A DNA stretch of 64,000 nucleotides from JAWAAW01 sp964353335 (GCA_964353335.1 CAYGVI010000002.1:62001-126000), one strand, 5' to 3'; shown: positions 34,982 to 43,711, counted from the stretch's first letter. Notes: a model not told the origin generated them from the sequence alone. Numbers and translations: made by a program.

Positions 34982-35125
34982 TTACGCCTTTCCGATAATC
35001 CTGTACATCTTTGTGCCGCAGTCAGGGCATTCTCCCTTTGCAGCCTTCATACCATTCTTCATGATAACTTCCTTTGAATTCTTCATTTCCTTTTCTTTCT
35101 TGCACTTCATGCATCTTCCTTTTGG
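34982..35125 (-). CDS. DUF5679-like zinc-ribbon protein
   Basis: 47 residues from ATG 35125: RCMKCKKEKEMKNSKEV, GMKAAKGECPDCGTKMYRI. Two CxxC knuckles at each end of a basic strand form one zinc ribbon. Small archaeal proteins of this kind are common next to translation genes. GGGGTGATT precedes the ATG. Role unknown. Confidence 0.75.
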   Translation of the reverse strand, partial: PKGRCMKCKKEKEMKNSKEVIMKNGMKAAKGECPDCGTKMYRIIGKA

Positions 35126-35234
35126 CATTAAAATCACCCCGGAGTTTAACTTAATAGACGATAAAAACACACAGGGGATATATAAAAGTTTCGAAATAGG
35201 GCAAAATCGGGCAAAATCAGGTAAAAATAAAGAA

Positions 35235-35819
35235 TTACATGTCTACAAATACCCTGTGCTTCTCAGTTCCTTCCAATTCAGCCAAAATACGCTTGATTAT
35301 CGCCTTTTCAGGGTCAGGCATTAGCTTAACGCGCGCCTTTATGTCTAAAAAGCTCTTAAACGGCTGTTTTTCCCTGACTTCCAGTATTTCCCACATATGC
35401 TTCTTTCCAACGCCTGGAAGGAGCTCCAGCTGGTGCATTCTGGTTGTTAAGGGCTGTGCCTTGTTAAGGAAGTCCACAAAACGCTGTTCGCTCGTGTGGA
35501 CAAGGTCCTTTACAATGTATTCAAGCTCTGTTTTTGCTGTTGCAGTGAGCTTGTCCATTGGCAGCTTGCCTACTATGTGGTGTATCTGGTCCCTCTTGCC
35601 TTCTCCGATGTAAACCTCTGCCAAGGGCTGCAAAAATACTTCTTTCTTCGGAACCAGTTCAAGAAGAGTAAAGTGTGTTTTCCCTATTGCCTGAACTATT
35701 GGTGTTTTCCTGTGGCTGGGCCTTGGGTCAAATGGATAGCCGTGCGGCAAGAAATCTAGCACTACAGCGAACTCCTCTTTGGACTGCCTTTTCTCCGCAA
35801 ACTGAGTGCCTTGTTCCAT
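35235..35819 (-). CDS. DUF655 helix-hairpin-helix protein
   Basis: 194 residues: FAVVLDFLPHGYPFDPRPSH at the N-terminus, KTHFTLLELVPKKEVFLQPL, VYIGEGKRDQIHHIVGKLP, then a helix-hairpin-helix LELLPGVGKKHMWEILEVRE and a second near LDIKARVKLMPDPEKAII. This is the whole archaeal DUF655 family layout, thought to bind RNA or DNA. It is read away from the gene at 35902. Function not established. Confidence 0.85.
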   Translation of the reverse strand: MEQGTQFAEKRQSKEEFAVVLDFLPHGYPFDPRPSHRKTPIVQAIGKTHFTLLELVPKKEVFLQPLAEVYIGEGKRDQIHHIVGKLPMDKLTATAKTELEYIVKDLVHTSEQRFVDFLNKAQPLTTRMHQLELLPGVGKKHMWEILEVREKQPFKSFLDIKARVKLMPDPEKAIIKRILAELEGTEKHRVFVDM

Positions 35820-35901
35820 GTCTGTTTACCCAAACCATTTTACACAATACTGTAAAGTTAAAAGGGCGAACTATATAAACATTGCGACCTTAAAACAGCC
35901 C

Positions 35902-36171
35902 ATGGGCATTGATGATATTATCCTGTATTTGGGAAGCGTTGAAAACCTCAGGAAAGACACAGGAAGGGACTTTTCAGAACCGAAAACAAGATATGACCAT
36001 CTTTACACAGGTGATTATGAGCATGCGCGCCGCAAGTTCAAGAAGCTCCTTTGCCAGAAGCAATACTCAGGGGCTGTTTACTACGCTCCTGACAGGCTTG
36101 CACCAAACATCTGGCGCATCAAAGGCTATCCTGTAAAGGAAAAGAATAAAAACACCAGCCAATCAAAGTGA
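35902..36171 (+). CDS. Hypothetical protein, 89 aa
   Basis: ATG 35902 lies 26 bp after CTATATAAAC, so leaderless; the frame upstream of it is not used. MGIDDIILYLGSVENLRKDT, then a Tyr/Lys-rich part (KKLLCQKQYSGAVYYAPDRL) and a basic tail. It is soluble. It is followed 3 bp later by a PLDc_N-like membrane gene, so the two may be cotranscribed. No family recognised. Confidence 0.55.
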   Translation: MGIDDIILYLGSVENLRKDTGRDFSEPKTRYDHLYTGDYEHARRKFKKLLCQKQYSGAVYYAPDRLAPNIWRIKGYPVKEKNKNTSQSK

Positions 36172-36174
36172 CTT

Positions 36175-36396
36175 ATGGCAGCTGAAGCATTGGTATTTAT
36201 TGGAATCGGCCTGTTTATCCTTCTGATAATGGCCTGCGCAGTATCCTCCATGATTTTGTGGATTTGGATGATAATTGACTGCGCGCAGAGAAAATTCAAG
36301 GAGGACAATGAAAAAGTTGTCTGGATTCTCTTGCTGGTCTTCCTCGGAGTAATTGGCGCAATAGTGTATTATTTTGTTGTTAAGAGAAAGAAATAA
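36175..36396 (+). CDS. Small membrane protein, PLDc_N-like
   Basis: 73 residues with two helices (ALVFIGIGLFILLIMACAV and VVWILLLVFLGVIGAIVYYF). IWMIIDCAQRKF sits between them, and a KRKK tail follows. The helix-IIDCxxR-W-helix-YY pattern is that of the PLDc_N domain found alone in many microbes. It starts 4 bp after the previous gene. Role unknown. Confidence 0.7.
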   Translation: MAAEALVFIGIGLFILLIMACAVSSMILWIWMIIDCAQRKFKEDNEKVVWILLLVFLGVIGAIVYYFVVKRKK

Positions 36397-36891
36397 TCAC
36401 TCACCTGCTTTAATAAAACTTTTTTCAACAACAGACAGCAGTTCAATAATATCTTTTATCTTGTCAGCCACGCCCTGAAATGCCGCCAGGCCTGTTTTTT
36501 TCTGAAAGCTTATTGGGTTTTCAAACATTTTTGGGATTAAAAGCGCCTGACTTCTTGCTGTTGCGAGAACTTTGTTCAGGCTGCTGAAAAATGCCTTGTC
36601 AGCCTTTGTTTCTGACGCGACATTAAGCTCTGCCATCTTTTCCTTTATTCCGGGGTCGCTGAAAAATTCGCTGTCAAGCTTTGCAACAAGCAGGTTTGCT
36701 GACTCTGTGGCCATTGCAGGATGCTTTGACAGGGAGGATATATCACTTCCAAAAAGCTCAACAAAAGTGTTTATCTTTCCAACAGCCGCCTGGCCCTTTA
36801 CGCTGACAAGTATGGACAAAGAAGCAGCTTTGCTTGTGAACAGCACAGAAAGTGCAGGCTTTTTCTTCCTGAACAAATCCAGCAGACTCAT
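36397..36891 (-). CDS. Hypothetical protein, 164 aa
   Basis: Soluble and mostly helical, starting MSLLDLFRKKKPALS. Hydrophobic helices with many Ala, Ser and Lys follow (MATESANLLVAKLDSEF, GLAAFQGVADKIKDIIELL). CTTTTATAC is centred 26 bp upstream of ATG 36891, so it has its own leaderless promoter despite following rpoF. No family recognised. Confidence 0.5.
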   Translation of the reverse strand: MSLLDLFRKKKPALSVLFTSKAASLSILVSVKGQAAVGKINTFVELFGSDISSLSKHPAMATESANLLVAKLDSEFFSDPGIKEKMAELNVASETKADKAFFSSLNKVLATARSQALLIPKMFENPISFQKKTGLAAFQGVADKIKDIIELLSVVEKSFIKAGE

Positions 36892-36938
36892 CAGTAACCG
36901 CTTAATTCAATCCGTATAAAAGCTTTTCCGGAAGAAAA

Positions 36939-37283
36939 TCACTTCGCAATCTCAAGAATCGTGTCTGCTATTTTCTTGCAGTTTTCGTTTGTGACTGTCA
37001 ATGCATAGCCCTGCAGGATAAGCTTCACGTCATCTGCTGTTTTTGGAAGAACGTCAATGAGCTTGTGGATGTGCTGTTCTTTCATCCTTGGGATTTCGAG
37101 CTTTGCAAGCGCGTTTTCAAGCTCTTTTGCCTTTTTGGCTGACAAAGTGCTGATTGATTCGAGGTGGTCAAGGCATCTTTGCGCCCTGAAGCCAAGCTCC
37201 TTTTCCTTCTCCTTGATATCTTCAAGCGTTTTTTTCACTTCTGCTGCGTTTGTCGGTGATTCTAATATTACCTTGTGTGTCAT
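36939..37283 (-). CDS. rpoF: RNA polymerase subunit Rpo4 (RpoF)
   Basis: 114 residues from ATG 37283: KVILESPTNAAEVKKTLEDI, then AQRCLDHLESISTLSAKKA, LEIPRMKEQHIHKLIDVLP and an HRDC-like end. It matches Rpb4/RpoF, which with Rpo7 forms the polymerase stalk. The ATG overlaps the eL21 stop (ATGA), a pairing typical of archaea, so the two are coupled. Confidence 0.93.
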   Translation of the reverse strand: MTHKVILESPTNAAEVKKTLEDIKEKEKELGFRAQRCLDHLESISTLSAKKAKELENALAKLEIPRMKEQHIHKLIDVLPKTADDVKLILQGYALTVTNENCKKIADTILEIAK

Positions 37284-37576
37284 TTCAAGCACCTTGTCAA
37301 ATGGATTGGGTGGACTATGAGTGTCTTTGCCTTGTTGCCATCCTTAATCGCGACATAGTAGCACTCGCCCTGCCTGCTGACTATTGTTCCGACTTTTCCG
37401 TGGAACCTGGGGTTGTAATTGCCGTTCTGCACAGCAGGCTCTGCTATCAATGCGACCTTGTCGCCTTCATTGTAGCTGGCAAAGTATGCTGAGAGCCTTA
37501 TCTTGCCCTTGTCACGGGCATTCTTTGTCATAAGATGCCGTGTCTTGCGGCGATAGCCACCCTTTCGCTTGCCCAT
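37280..37576 (-). CDS. rpl21e: Large-subunit ribosomal protein eL21
   Basis: 98 residues: MGKRKGGYRRKTRHLMTKN, then FASYNEGDKVALIAEPAVQN, YNPRFHGKVGTIVSRQG, CYYVAIKDGNKAKTLIVHP. Complete archaeal eL21. It is the first gene of an operon with rpoF. Upstream lies a region with two perfect inverted repeats shared with the divergent sepF gene. Confidence 0.96.
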   Translation of the reverse strand: MGKRKGGYRRKTRHLMTKNARDKGKIRLSAYFASYNEGDKVALIAEPAVQNGNYNPRFHGKVGTIVSRQGECYYVAIKDGNKAKTLIVHPIHLTRCLK

Positions 37577-37621
37577 AGGAGGTGAGAGTTCGTGGAGGGT
37601 TTAAAAAGCTTTTGATGTTTT

Positions 37622-37708
37622 AGTGAAGGACAGTATTTATTGAACATTTGTGTCCTTCACTAACTAGTAAACGCCACTATTTCGTCATATCACTGCTGGC
37701 GTTTACTA
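37622..37708. repeat. Tandem pair of perfect inverted repeats between rpl21e and sepF
   Basis: AGTGAAGGACA (37622-37632) pairs with TGTCCTTCACT (37651-37661). TAGTAAACGCCA (37665-37676) pairs with TGGCGTTTACTA (37697-37708). Both stems are perfect, with loops of 18 and 20 nt and 3 nt between them. A looser TTGAACA/TGTTCAA pair (37640-37646, 37720-37726) spans across. It lies upstream of both divergent promoters. Confidence 0.65.
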
Positions 37709-37832
37709 TTTACTGTGTTTGTTCAAAACAACCCCAGCACCGAAGATTTTATATACCAGTTCGTTTAACTTAGCACTATTGAGGAGTTAAGAAAAAACAT
37801 TAAAAGCGATTGGTGATGAGAGGAGGTTCACA

Positions 37833-38231
37833 ATGAAAAAGTTCTTCGAAAAACTGTTCGGGTCGAACAAGAATTATGACGAGCTCGACGCAGAGGAAGG
37901 ATATGTTGAGCTTGACACAGAAGGCGGAGACGGGCACTCAAGGATTCTCGTCAGGCCTTTCCAGCTCGATGATTTCGAAGACGTGAAGCCGATTCTTGAC
38001 TCATTAAGGGAAGGATACACAATTGCGCTTGTCAACATCAAGCCTTTGAAGGAAAGGGACCTTGTTGAATTGAAGCGCGCGATAAACAAGCTGAAGAAGA
38101 CAACCGATGCCATTGAGGGCGAGATTGCAGGCTTTGGAGACGACTACATTGTCGTAACCCCGAGCTTCGCAAGCATCTACCGCTCCAAGCAGACAAAGGA
38201 AGTCAAGGCTGACGAAGCGCCTCAGGAATAA
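37833..38231 (+). CDS. sepF: Cell-division protein SepF
   Basis: 132 residues. A short amphipathic N-terminal membrane helix (MKKFFEKLFGS), an acidic linker, then the SepF core ILVRPFQLDDFEDVKPILDS, TIALVNIKPLKERDLVELKR, AIEGEIAGFGDDYIVVTPS. SepF ties FtsZ to the membrane in archaea. TTTATATA at 37748-37755 leaves a leader of about 55 nt with GGAGGT before the ATG. No ftsZ in the window. Confidence 0.93.
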   Translation: MKKFFEKLFGSNKNYDELDAEEGYVELDTEGGDGHSRILVRPFQLDDFEDVKPILDSLREGYTIALVNIKPLKERDLVELKRAINKLKKTTDAIEGEIAGFGDDYIVVTPSFASIYRSKQTKEVKADEAPQE

Positions 38232-38266
38232 GTTTGTTTTTTTAACTCGTTTTCTTAGTATTTTAT

Positions 38267-39229
38267 TTATCCAATTACCGCGTTAAAGAGATATCCTGTG
38301 AAAATTATCCCCAGTCCGACAATTGCCGCAAATAGCAGGATAAGCTTTGGCTTCATAACTTTTGAAAGAATCATGAATTCTGGCAAAGACAATGCTGTTA
38401 CTGCCATCATGAATGACAATGCAGTGCCTATACTGACTCCTTTCTCCACCAAAGCGCTGATTAATGGCACAACTCCTGCTGCGTTTGAGTAAAGCGGGAT
38501 GCCGATTAATGTCGCAAGGGGAACTGCATACCATTTGTCTGCCCCTGCATAAGCTGCCAGAAAATCCGTCGGAACATAGCCGTGTATCCATGCGCCAAGC
38601 CCGACTCCAATCAAAATGTAAATCCAGACCTTTCTGATGATGTGAAGCGAATATCCTGCTGCGTATTCAAGCCTTTGAGAAATCTTTTTTCCGCTGTAAT
38701 TCCACCTGATTAGATGTTCAGCCCTTGTTTTAATGAGGAGCTTTTCAGGCTTCAGCCACCCGATAATAATTCCTGAAACAACTGCAATCACAAGCCCGCT
38801 CGCGACGTAAAGAAGGGCAATCTTCCAGCCGAACAAGGCAAGCAGGAGCACCAAGGCAACCTCGTTTATCATCGGCGAGGCGACAAGGAATGAAAACGTG
38901 ACTCCTAATGGAACACCTGCCTCGATAAATCCCAAAAATAACGGAATCGCGCTGCAGGTGCAGAACGGCGTGATTATGCCGAGCAATGCCGCGAGGACAT
39001 TTCCGAAGTATGCGCGCTTCCTTGACAATATTTTCTTTACTTTTTCCCTTGGCAGGTAAGTCCTTAGGAATGAAACTGCGAAAATAATGACTGCGAGCAG
39101 GATGAATATCTTGATTATGTCTGCTATGAAAAAGCTCACTGCGCCCGCAGCCATTGAGCCCTTCTGGAGGGAAAGAACGCTCAGGGTGAGCCATTCTGCA
39201 AAAACCTCAAGAGGATAAAATATGCCCAT
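38267..39229 (-). CDS. Permease of the ArsP/YraQ (DUF318) type
   Basis: 320 residues with eight or so helices. TPFCTCSAIPLFLGFIEAG with its CxC, VASPMINEVALVLLL, and the repeated IGIPLYSNAAGVVPLISAL half are the two-repeat marks of the family. Relatives export organoarsenicals or other small compounds; the substrate here is unknown. No arsR or other resistance gene is nearby. Confidence 0.85.
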   Translation of the reverse strand: MGIFYPLEVFAEWLTLSVLSLQKGSMAAGAVSFFIADIIKIFILLAVIIFAVSFLRTYLPREKVKKILSRKRAYFGNVLAALLGIITPFCTCSAIPLFLGFIEAGVPLGVTFSFLVASPMINEVALVLLLALFGWKIALLYVASGLVIAVVSGIIIGWLKPEKLLIKTRAEHLIRWNYSGKKISQRLEYAAGYSLHIIRKVWIYILIGVGLGAWIHGYVPTDFLAAYAGADKWYAVPLATLIGIPLYSNAAGVVPLISALVEKGVSIGTALSFMMAVTALSLPEFMILSKVMKPKLILLFAAIVGLGIIFTGYLFNAVIG

Positions 39230-39266
39230 AAATCATTGGCGGATTAAACAGAATATAAAACTTTCA

Positions 39267-40310
39267 TTAATTCGGGTCAGCGTCAGGAGCTGACGGGTCC
39301 AATGGGTTGTCAGATGCAGTAATTCTGTAGTATGAAATGTGCTTGTCTCCAACTGCCCAGATTAGCGGCGCTGTCTGGTGGTTGAGTCCTGCCTCAACGG
39401 TGTCGTGCGTTGAGTTTGCGTCAATCACTTTATACCCCTGACCCTGGAATTCTGCAGGTATCATCGGGTCAAGGAGCTTTATCCTGACATTGGGAGTGTT
39501 CTCAGGTGAATCGTCTGTGTGTGTCATCTCTAAAACCCTGAAGCTTGGTGTCAGGCCGTCAAACAAAAGCCCGCTTGCAACCAGGTCTGAAAGGTTCTTG
39601 TTCACCAGAGTATTGTCTGATTTCACATACCTGACCGCGTTTGAATAGTGTGTGTCAGAATCAACGTGCATTGACCTTAAAATAGCAGGCATAAAGTGCC
39701 TGTATTCTGCCTGCTCTGCAGCGCTTAATGCGAGGTTTTTCGCGCACGTTGCTGTCTGTGTTACATCAAGAATCATTTTGCTGCCGTTAAGCTGGGGCTG
39801 GTACATTATTATGTCCCAGTCAATGTCAAAATCCTGCGTTGCCTGGTCGCCTATTGTGCCTGTGAGCTTCAGTTCCAATGGCCCTGAGTGCATGTTTCCG
39901 ATGATTTCAAGAGTTTTCAGCTTTGGGTTTGACTGGTATGAGCTGCCGATAACATCATTCCTCCAGTAAACCGGACCGAGCACAACTGATGCACCGAACG
40001 GGTGGTCTGCTGAATTAAGGAACTGGAGAAAGATTTTTCCTGATGCCTCAATTTCCGCGACATAAGGCATCGTGTCTATTCCGTCTTTTGTGTGCTGGAG
40101 ATAGACGTGCCTTGCGAGCCCATTGTCATATCCGTTAAGGAAAACCTGCATTTGCTCCTGTGAGGGATCGTTGTATTTTGTCGCGAGCCATTCGTCAGCT
40201 GTTGAAGGCAGAGTTCCGTTGCTGCTTGAACTTCCTTTTCCGCAGGCTCCAGAAAGCAGTGCTGTAAGCCCGCCTGCAATGCCCTTGAGAAGATTTCTTT
40301 TTGTAAGCAT
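39267..40310 (-). CDS. Secreted lipoprotein
   Basis: 347 residues from ATG 40310, chosen because AGGTGA lies nine bases upstream; GTG 40322 is the other choice. The signal TKRNLLKGIAGGLTALLSGAC ends in a lipobox-like Cys and could use the Tat route with KR in place of RR. The mature part is beta-rich (IFLQFLNSADHPFGASVVLG, ELKLTGTIGDQATQDFD). No family recognised. It lies upstream of the permease gene on the same strand. Confidence 0.6.
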   Translation of the reverse strand: MLTKRNLLKGIAGGLTALLSGACGKGSSSSNGTLPSTADEWLATKYNDPSQEQMQVFLNGYDNGLARHVYLQHTKDGIDTMPYVAEIEASGKIFLQFLNSADHPFGASVVLGPVYWRNDVIGSSYQSNPKLKTLEIIGNMHSGPLELKLTGTIGDQATQDFDIDWDIIMYQPQLNGSKMILDVTQTATCAKNLALSAAEQAEYRHFMPAILRSMHVDSDTHYSNAVRYVKSDNTLVNKNLSDLVASGLLFDGLTPSFRVLEMTHTDDSPENTPNVRIKLLDPMIPAEFQGQGYKVIDANSTHDTVEAGLNHQTAPLIWAVGDKHISYYRITASDNPLDPSAPDADPN

Positions 40311-40400
40311 TGGCGTTTTCACCTGGTGTTAGAATATAAAACTTCGTATCTGGACGCCATTACCAAAATGTTTTTAAAGAAGCAAAGCGACCTTCTGTTT

Positions 40401-40931
40401 ATGCCGACAGAAAAAATAACCGCGTCATTGAAAGACCAGCCCTGTCCTGTCTGCGGCCAGAAGAAGCTGACTTTGACAGAGGCAGAGACAGAGGTTCCTT
40501 TCTTCGGCAAGCTTTTCATTTTCTCAATGCACTGCGACAACTGCAAGTATCACAAGTCAGATATTGAGGCTGCTGAGAAAAAAGAGCCGTGCAAATACGT
40601 CTTTGAGGTTTCAGGAAAAGAGGATTTGCAGGTGCGCGTTATCAGGAGCTCAGAGGGGACAGTGAAGTTTGAGCGCATTGGAAGCATTGAGCCAGGATCT
40701 GCAGCAGAGGGTTTTATCACGAACATTGAGGGCCTGATTAACAGGATAAAAGAGCAGATTGAGAAAATCCGCGACCTTGAGGAAGACGATGATGCAAAGC
40801 AAAAGGCAAAAAACCTCCTCAAGAAATTAATGAAAGTCATATGGGGCGAGGAAAAGCTCAAGATAACAATCGAAGACCCCTCAGGCAACTCCGCAATTAT
40901 TTCTGAAAAAGCAAAACGGACAAAGCTTTAG
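40401..40931 (+). CDS. ZPR1 zinc-finger domain protein
   Basis: 176 residues from ATG 40401, 26 bp after TTTTTAAAG. One ZPR1 module: CPVCGQKKLTLTEAETEVPF, FFGKLFIFSMHCDNCKYHKS (the CxxC...CxxC finger), then the beta domain EDLQVRVIRSSEGTVKFERI and GEEKLKITIEDPSGNSAII. In eukaryotes ZPR1 works with eEF1A folding; archaea carry single-module forms. Soluble. Confidence 0.9.
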   Translation: MPTEKITASLKDQPCPVCGQKKLTLTEAETEVPFFGKLFIFSMHCDNCKYHKSDIEAAEKKEPCKYVFEVSGKEDLQVRVIRSSEGTVKFERIGSIEPGSAAEGFITNIEGLINRIKEQIEKIRDLEEDDDAKQKAKNLLKKLMKVIWGEEKLKITIEDPSGNSAIISEKAKRTKL

Positions 40932-41131
40932 CGCTTTCCGTCGCTTGGGAAATGCTTTGGCCAGAAGTCTTTTGTCCTGCGCGGAGGAATGTAAGGGTGG
41001 CGTTGGACTGCATGTGCGCAGTACTGGCGCTCGTATTTCTGCTGTTCATTATTGCCTGAAAAGCGGTTTGGGCTGTCTCCAAGAACCTCAGCCACGGTAA
41101 ATGATATGTCGCTGTTTTCTTCACTCATCAT
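40928..41131 (-). CDS. Small hypothetical protein, 67 aa
   Basis: ATG 41131 (or 41128) follows GAGGGA. MSEENSDISFTVAEVLGDSP then a polar, His/Arg-rich tail (YERQYCAHAVQRHPYIPPRR). The C-terminus touches that of the ZPR1 gene. It looks partly disordered. Another frame on this strand overlaps it, but only this one has a ribosome site. Confidence 0.4.
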   Translation of the reverse strand: MMSEENSDISFTVAEVLGDSPNRFSGNNEQQKYERQYCAHAVQRHPYIPPRRTKDFWPKHFPSDGKR

Positions 41132-41236
41132 AATCCCTCTTGTCAGTATCAATAATAGTTGCATATAAAAGTTTTGTTTGTCAAATGGCAGTGATAAACC
41201 AAAGGATTAAATAAGAGCCGGTTGTTTCAAGACGTT

Positions 41237-41410
41237 ATGGAACAGCGCAAACAAAAGCTAAAGCCTGAATTCAAGATTGCAAATGACTTCCTTGACTTAA
41301 GGACAGCAGAAACAAATGTTGTAATCCAGCAGATTGAGGAAAATATCCGCCTCAGGGAGCTTCCTGTCGAACAGCAGATAAGGATGAGGGCAAAATTAGG
41401 AAAGAAGTGA
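41237..41410 (+). CDS. Small helical protein, 57 aa
   Basis: ATG 41237 lies about 26 bp after GATTAAATA. The whole chain is predicted helical and charged: MEQRKQKLKPEFKIANDFLD, AETNVVIQQIEENIRLRELP, then QQIRMRAKLGKK. A coiled-coil is possible. It overlaps, tail to tail, the gene at 41396-42289. No family recognised. Confidence 0.5.
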   Translation: MEQRKQKLKPEFKIANDFLDLRTAETNVVIQQIEENIRLRELPVEQQIRMRAKLGKK

Positions 41411-42289
41411 ACATTTCTCGTAAATGTCTTTAATCGCCATGCAGGATTTCTCAAACCAGGGGGCGTATCTCTTTTCGAAGCGCGCCTGATACCCTTCAAT
41501 TCCAACATCGGCCATCAATACTGCAACTGCGCGCCTTATGTTCCCCTTGTATTCCTCATTGCCCTTTTTTGCAAGCACTTTTGCCCCTGCAAGAAGTTTA
41601 AGGATTGCGAGTTCCCTTACGTCCTCAATGTTGTTTTCAATCACATTTTCAAGCGCAGGCCCGCCTTTGTATGACTGCTTGAGGAAGTTGTAAAGCAAGT
41701 TTGCATTTGCCATGATATTGACAGGCTTGTCATCCACGAATGCGTCGTACATAACCGCCTCAAAAGCCTCGTGCTCTGAATGAACTGCCTTGCAGAAAGC
41801 AGATTGCACCATATGCCTGTCAAGTTCTGTATTGCCAACCCTTCCTGTCAATGGTGTTGGCTTAAGCCCCGGTTCTTTCATTATGCCTTGCTTGTTCTTG
41901 CAGGCTTTGTCAAGGGACTCCACTGTCTTGTTAATCCAATTGTAGTTCCTGGCTGGCTTGTAATCGTCAATCGACATACCGACCAGTTCAAAAGCCTTTA
42001 TCGCATGGTCTTGGAAAGAAGCCTCACCTGCCTTTGCGAGATTCTTTGCATCTGACATCTCTGCGAGGATGAGCTTTTCCCTGAGGTCTTCAACGCGCTC
42101 GCCAAGTTCTTGTTCAATCGCTGCAGGTGTTTTGTAAACATCGCTGAAGTGCTGCTTAAGCACTGTCCTGAGCTTTAGAACATTGTCTGAGAGAAGGAAA
42201 TGGTTGCCCTGCTTGAAAAAATCAAATATGCCCTTTTCAAGCATTGAGACAACATCAGATACCGTTGGTACTGCTGTTTGTGTTGCCAT
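41396..42289 (-). CDS. Hypothetical protein, 297 aa
   Basis: A soluble, helix-rich protein from ATG 42289 (MATQTAVPTVSDVVSMLEKG). It has RNYNWINKTVESLDKACKNK and KNIRRAVAVLMADVGIEGYQ-like regions and ends KDIYEKCSLLS. No signal and no motif that names a family. It is divergent from the endonuclease V gene, and both promoters lie in the 120 bp between them. Confidence 0.55.
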   Translation of the reverse strand: MATQTAVPTVSDVVSMLEKGIFDFFKQGNHFLLSDNVLKLRTVLKQHFSDVYKTPAAIEQELGERVEDLREKLILAEMSDAKNLAKAGEASFQDHAIKAFELVGMSIDDYKPARNYNWINKTVESLDKACKNKQGIMKEPGLKPTPLTGRVGNTELDRHMVQSAFCKAVHSEHEAFEAVMYDAFVDDKPVNIMANANLLYNFLKQSYKGGPALENVIENNIEDVRELAILKLLAGAKVLAKKGNEEYKGNIRRAVAVLMADVGIEGYQARFEKRYAPWFEKSCMAIKDIYEKCSLLS

Positions 42290-42412
42290 CTTCACTCACG
42301 CAATAATGTATGTTTCCGGCGTATATAAAACTTCCTATTTGTCACTACTATCTGATAACAAACAACTTTATAAACCTAAGGCGCATTCACAGGCCAAAAG
42401 AGAGGAAATAAC

Positions 42413-43057
42413 ATGCAGGTTGATACAGCACAGCTTCGCGGAATACAGCGCGCAATAGCAAAACAGGTGAGCACAGAAGACAAGCTCAAAATAGATGAAA
42501 TCAAGACCATTGCAGGCTTTGACGTGACTTTCTTCGGCGACAAGGCAGTCTGCGCTGCTGTTGTTTTGGATTTCAAGACAATGGCTGTTTTGGAGAGCAA
42601 ATATCTTTTGACAAAGCCTGAGATGCCTTACATTCCTGGTTTTCTTTCCTTTCGCGAGGGCAACCCTATTTTACAGACATATTACGACTTGGAGCACGAC
42701 CCTGATGTTTTAATGGTCGATGGGCATGGAATAGCCCATCCTATGAGGTCAGGGCTGGCTTGCTATGTCGGAGTTGAGCTGGCAAAGCCGTGCATAGGTG
42801 TTGCGAAAAGCCTTTTGATTGGCGAAATCGTTGACGACAAAGTAATGATTGGAAACGAAGTGCGCGGAAAACAGGTTGTGACAAAAGAGCACGCAAAGCC
42901 TTTGATTGTTTCCCCAGGACACCTGGTTTCAGTTGAGACAGCTGTTGAAATCGTCAGGAAATGCATTGTTTATCCGCACAAGCTTCCTGAGCCATTGCAC
43001 CAGGCGCACAGGTTTGCAGACAAGGCTGCTGAGAAATATCAGGAAAATCAGGGCTGA
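42413..43057 (+). CDS. nfi: Endonuclease V
   Basis: 214 residues: IAGFDVTFFGDKAVCAAVVL holds the first catalytic Asp; MPYIPGFLSFREGNPIL, DVLMVDGHGIAHPMRSGLA and the CIGVAKSLLIGE strand follow. It cuts DNA or RNA next to inosine (deaminated adenine). It is complete, a standard length, with GAGAGGAAA before the ATG. The last 10 bases overlap the opposite-strand gene. Confidence 0.95.
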   Translation: MQVDTAQLRGIQRAIAKQVSTEDKLKIDEIKTIAGFDVTFFGDKAVCAAVVLDFKTMAVLESKYLLTKPEMPYIPGFLSFREGNPILQTYYDLEHDPDVLMVDGHGIAHPMRSGLACYVGVELAKPCIGVAKSLLIGEIVDDKVMIGNEVRGKQVVTKEHAKPLIVSPGHLVSVETAVEIVRKCIVYPHKLPEPLHQAHRFADKAAEKYQENQG

Positions 43058-43368
43058 AGGTCGCACAGCTTGATTATGTCCTCGATAACAATGGGCTTCT
43101 TTTCGTCAAAAACAGGAAGGTCAGGGGTGCTTCTGTTCAGTTTTGCAACAACAGAAGCTGCCTTTTTGTAAAGGTCTTCGTCAACATTTGTAAAAACACC
43201 GACTGAAACCTGGCTCTGGTTGTCAGTCCTTGCGTGGGAGTCTACCACAAAATCCATTGCGTTCTTAAAAGCGTTTGATATTGAGTAAGTCAGTTTGCTT
43301 TCCCCCTGCATAAGGTAAACGCCAAAATGAACATCGCCTTTGTAAAGCCCTCTCAGTTCTGCGTTCAT
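43048..43368 (-). CDS. Hypothetical protein, 106 aa
   Basis: MNAELRGLYKGDVHFGVYLM, then LTYSISNAFKNAMDFVVDSH and VSVGVFTNVDEDLYKKAASV. An alpha-beta protein with no family recognised. The start is 2 bp after the stop of the lipoprotein gene upstream, with GGAGCGAT inside that gene's end, so the two are cotranscribed. Confidence 0.5.
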   Translation of the reverse strand: MNAELRGLYKGDVHFGVYLMQGESKLTYSISNAFKNAMDFVVDSHARTDNQSQVSVGVFTNVDEDLYKKAASVVAKLNRSTPDLPVFDEKKPIVIEDIIKLCDLQP

Positions 43369-43369
43369 T

Positions 43370-43711
43370 TTATCGCTCCATAAAGACAGTTGCTTCGTAA
43401 TCTACGCGCTTGCCGTTCCTTGTGGTTGAAGATTTTGCAACAACCTGGTCATTGCCAGCCCATTCGTATTTGACAGGCTCTGTGCCATAAGCAGTATCCT
43501 TAAAGCGCATTGTGCGGTTAGAGTAGTCTATCTTGACATTTGTAGGATAAGTGTTGCTTGTGCCAAGCTCCCTGACAACAGCCATATGGCCAATATCAGT
43601 ATCCCTCTCAATTGAAGGGCCGTCCTTGTAGCCGAATTCATACTCTGGCGCTACCTTGTCGCATCCGACACAAGCTGCAGCAATCGCAGCCAATCCGATA
43701 AGTTTCTTCAT
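43370..43711 (-). CDS. Small lipoprotein
   Basis: 113 residues from ATG 43711, with GGTGAGG upstream. Signal MKKLIGLAAIAAACVGCDK has a lipobox (VGC). The mature part is beta-rich (VKIDYSNRTMRFKDTAYG, VKYEWAGNDQVVAKSSTTR, VDYEATVFMER). It is in the same direction as another lipoprotein at 43762 and the coiled-coil gene at 44451. No family recognised. Confidence 0.6.
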   Translation of the reverse strand: MKKLIGLAAIAAACVGCDKVAPEYEFGYKDGPSIERDTDIGHMAVVRELGTSNTYPTNVKIDYSNRTMRFKDTAYGTEPVKYEWAGNDQVVAKSSTTRNGKRVDYEATVFMER

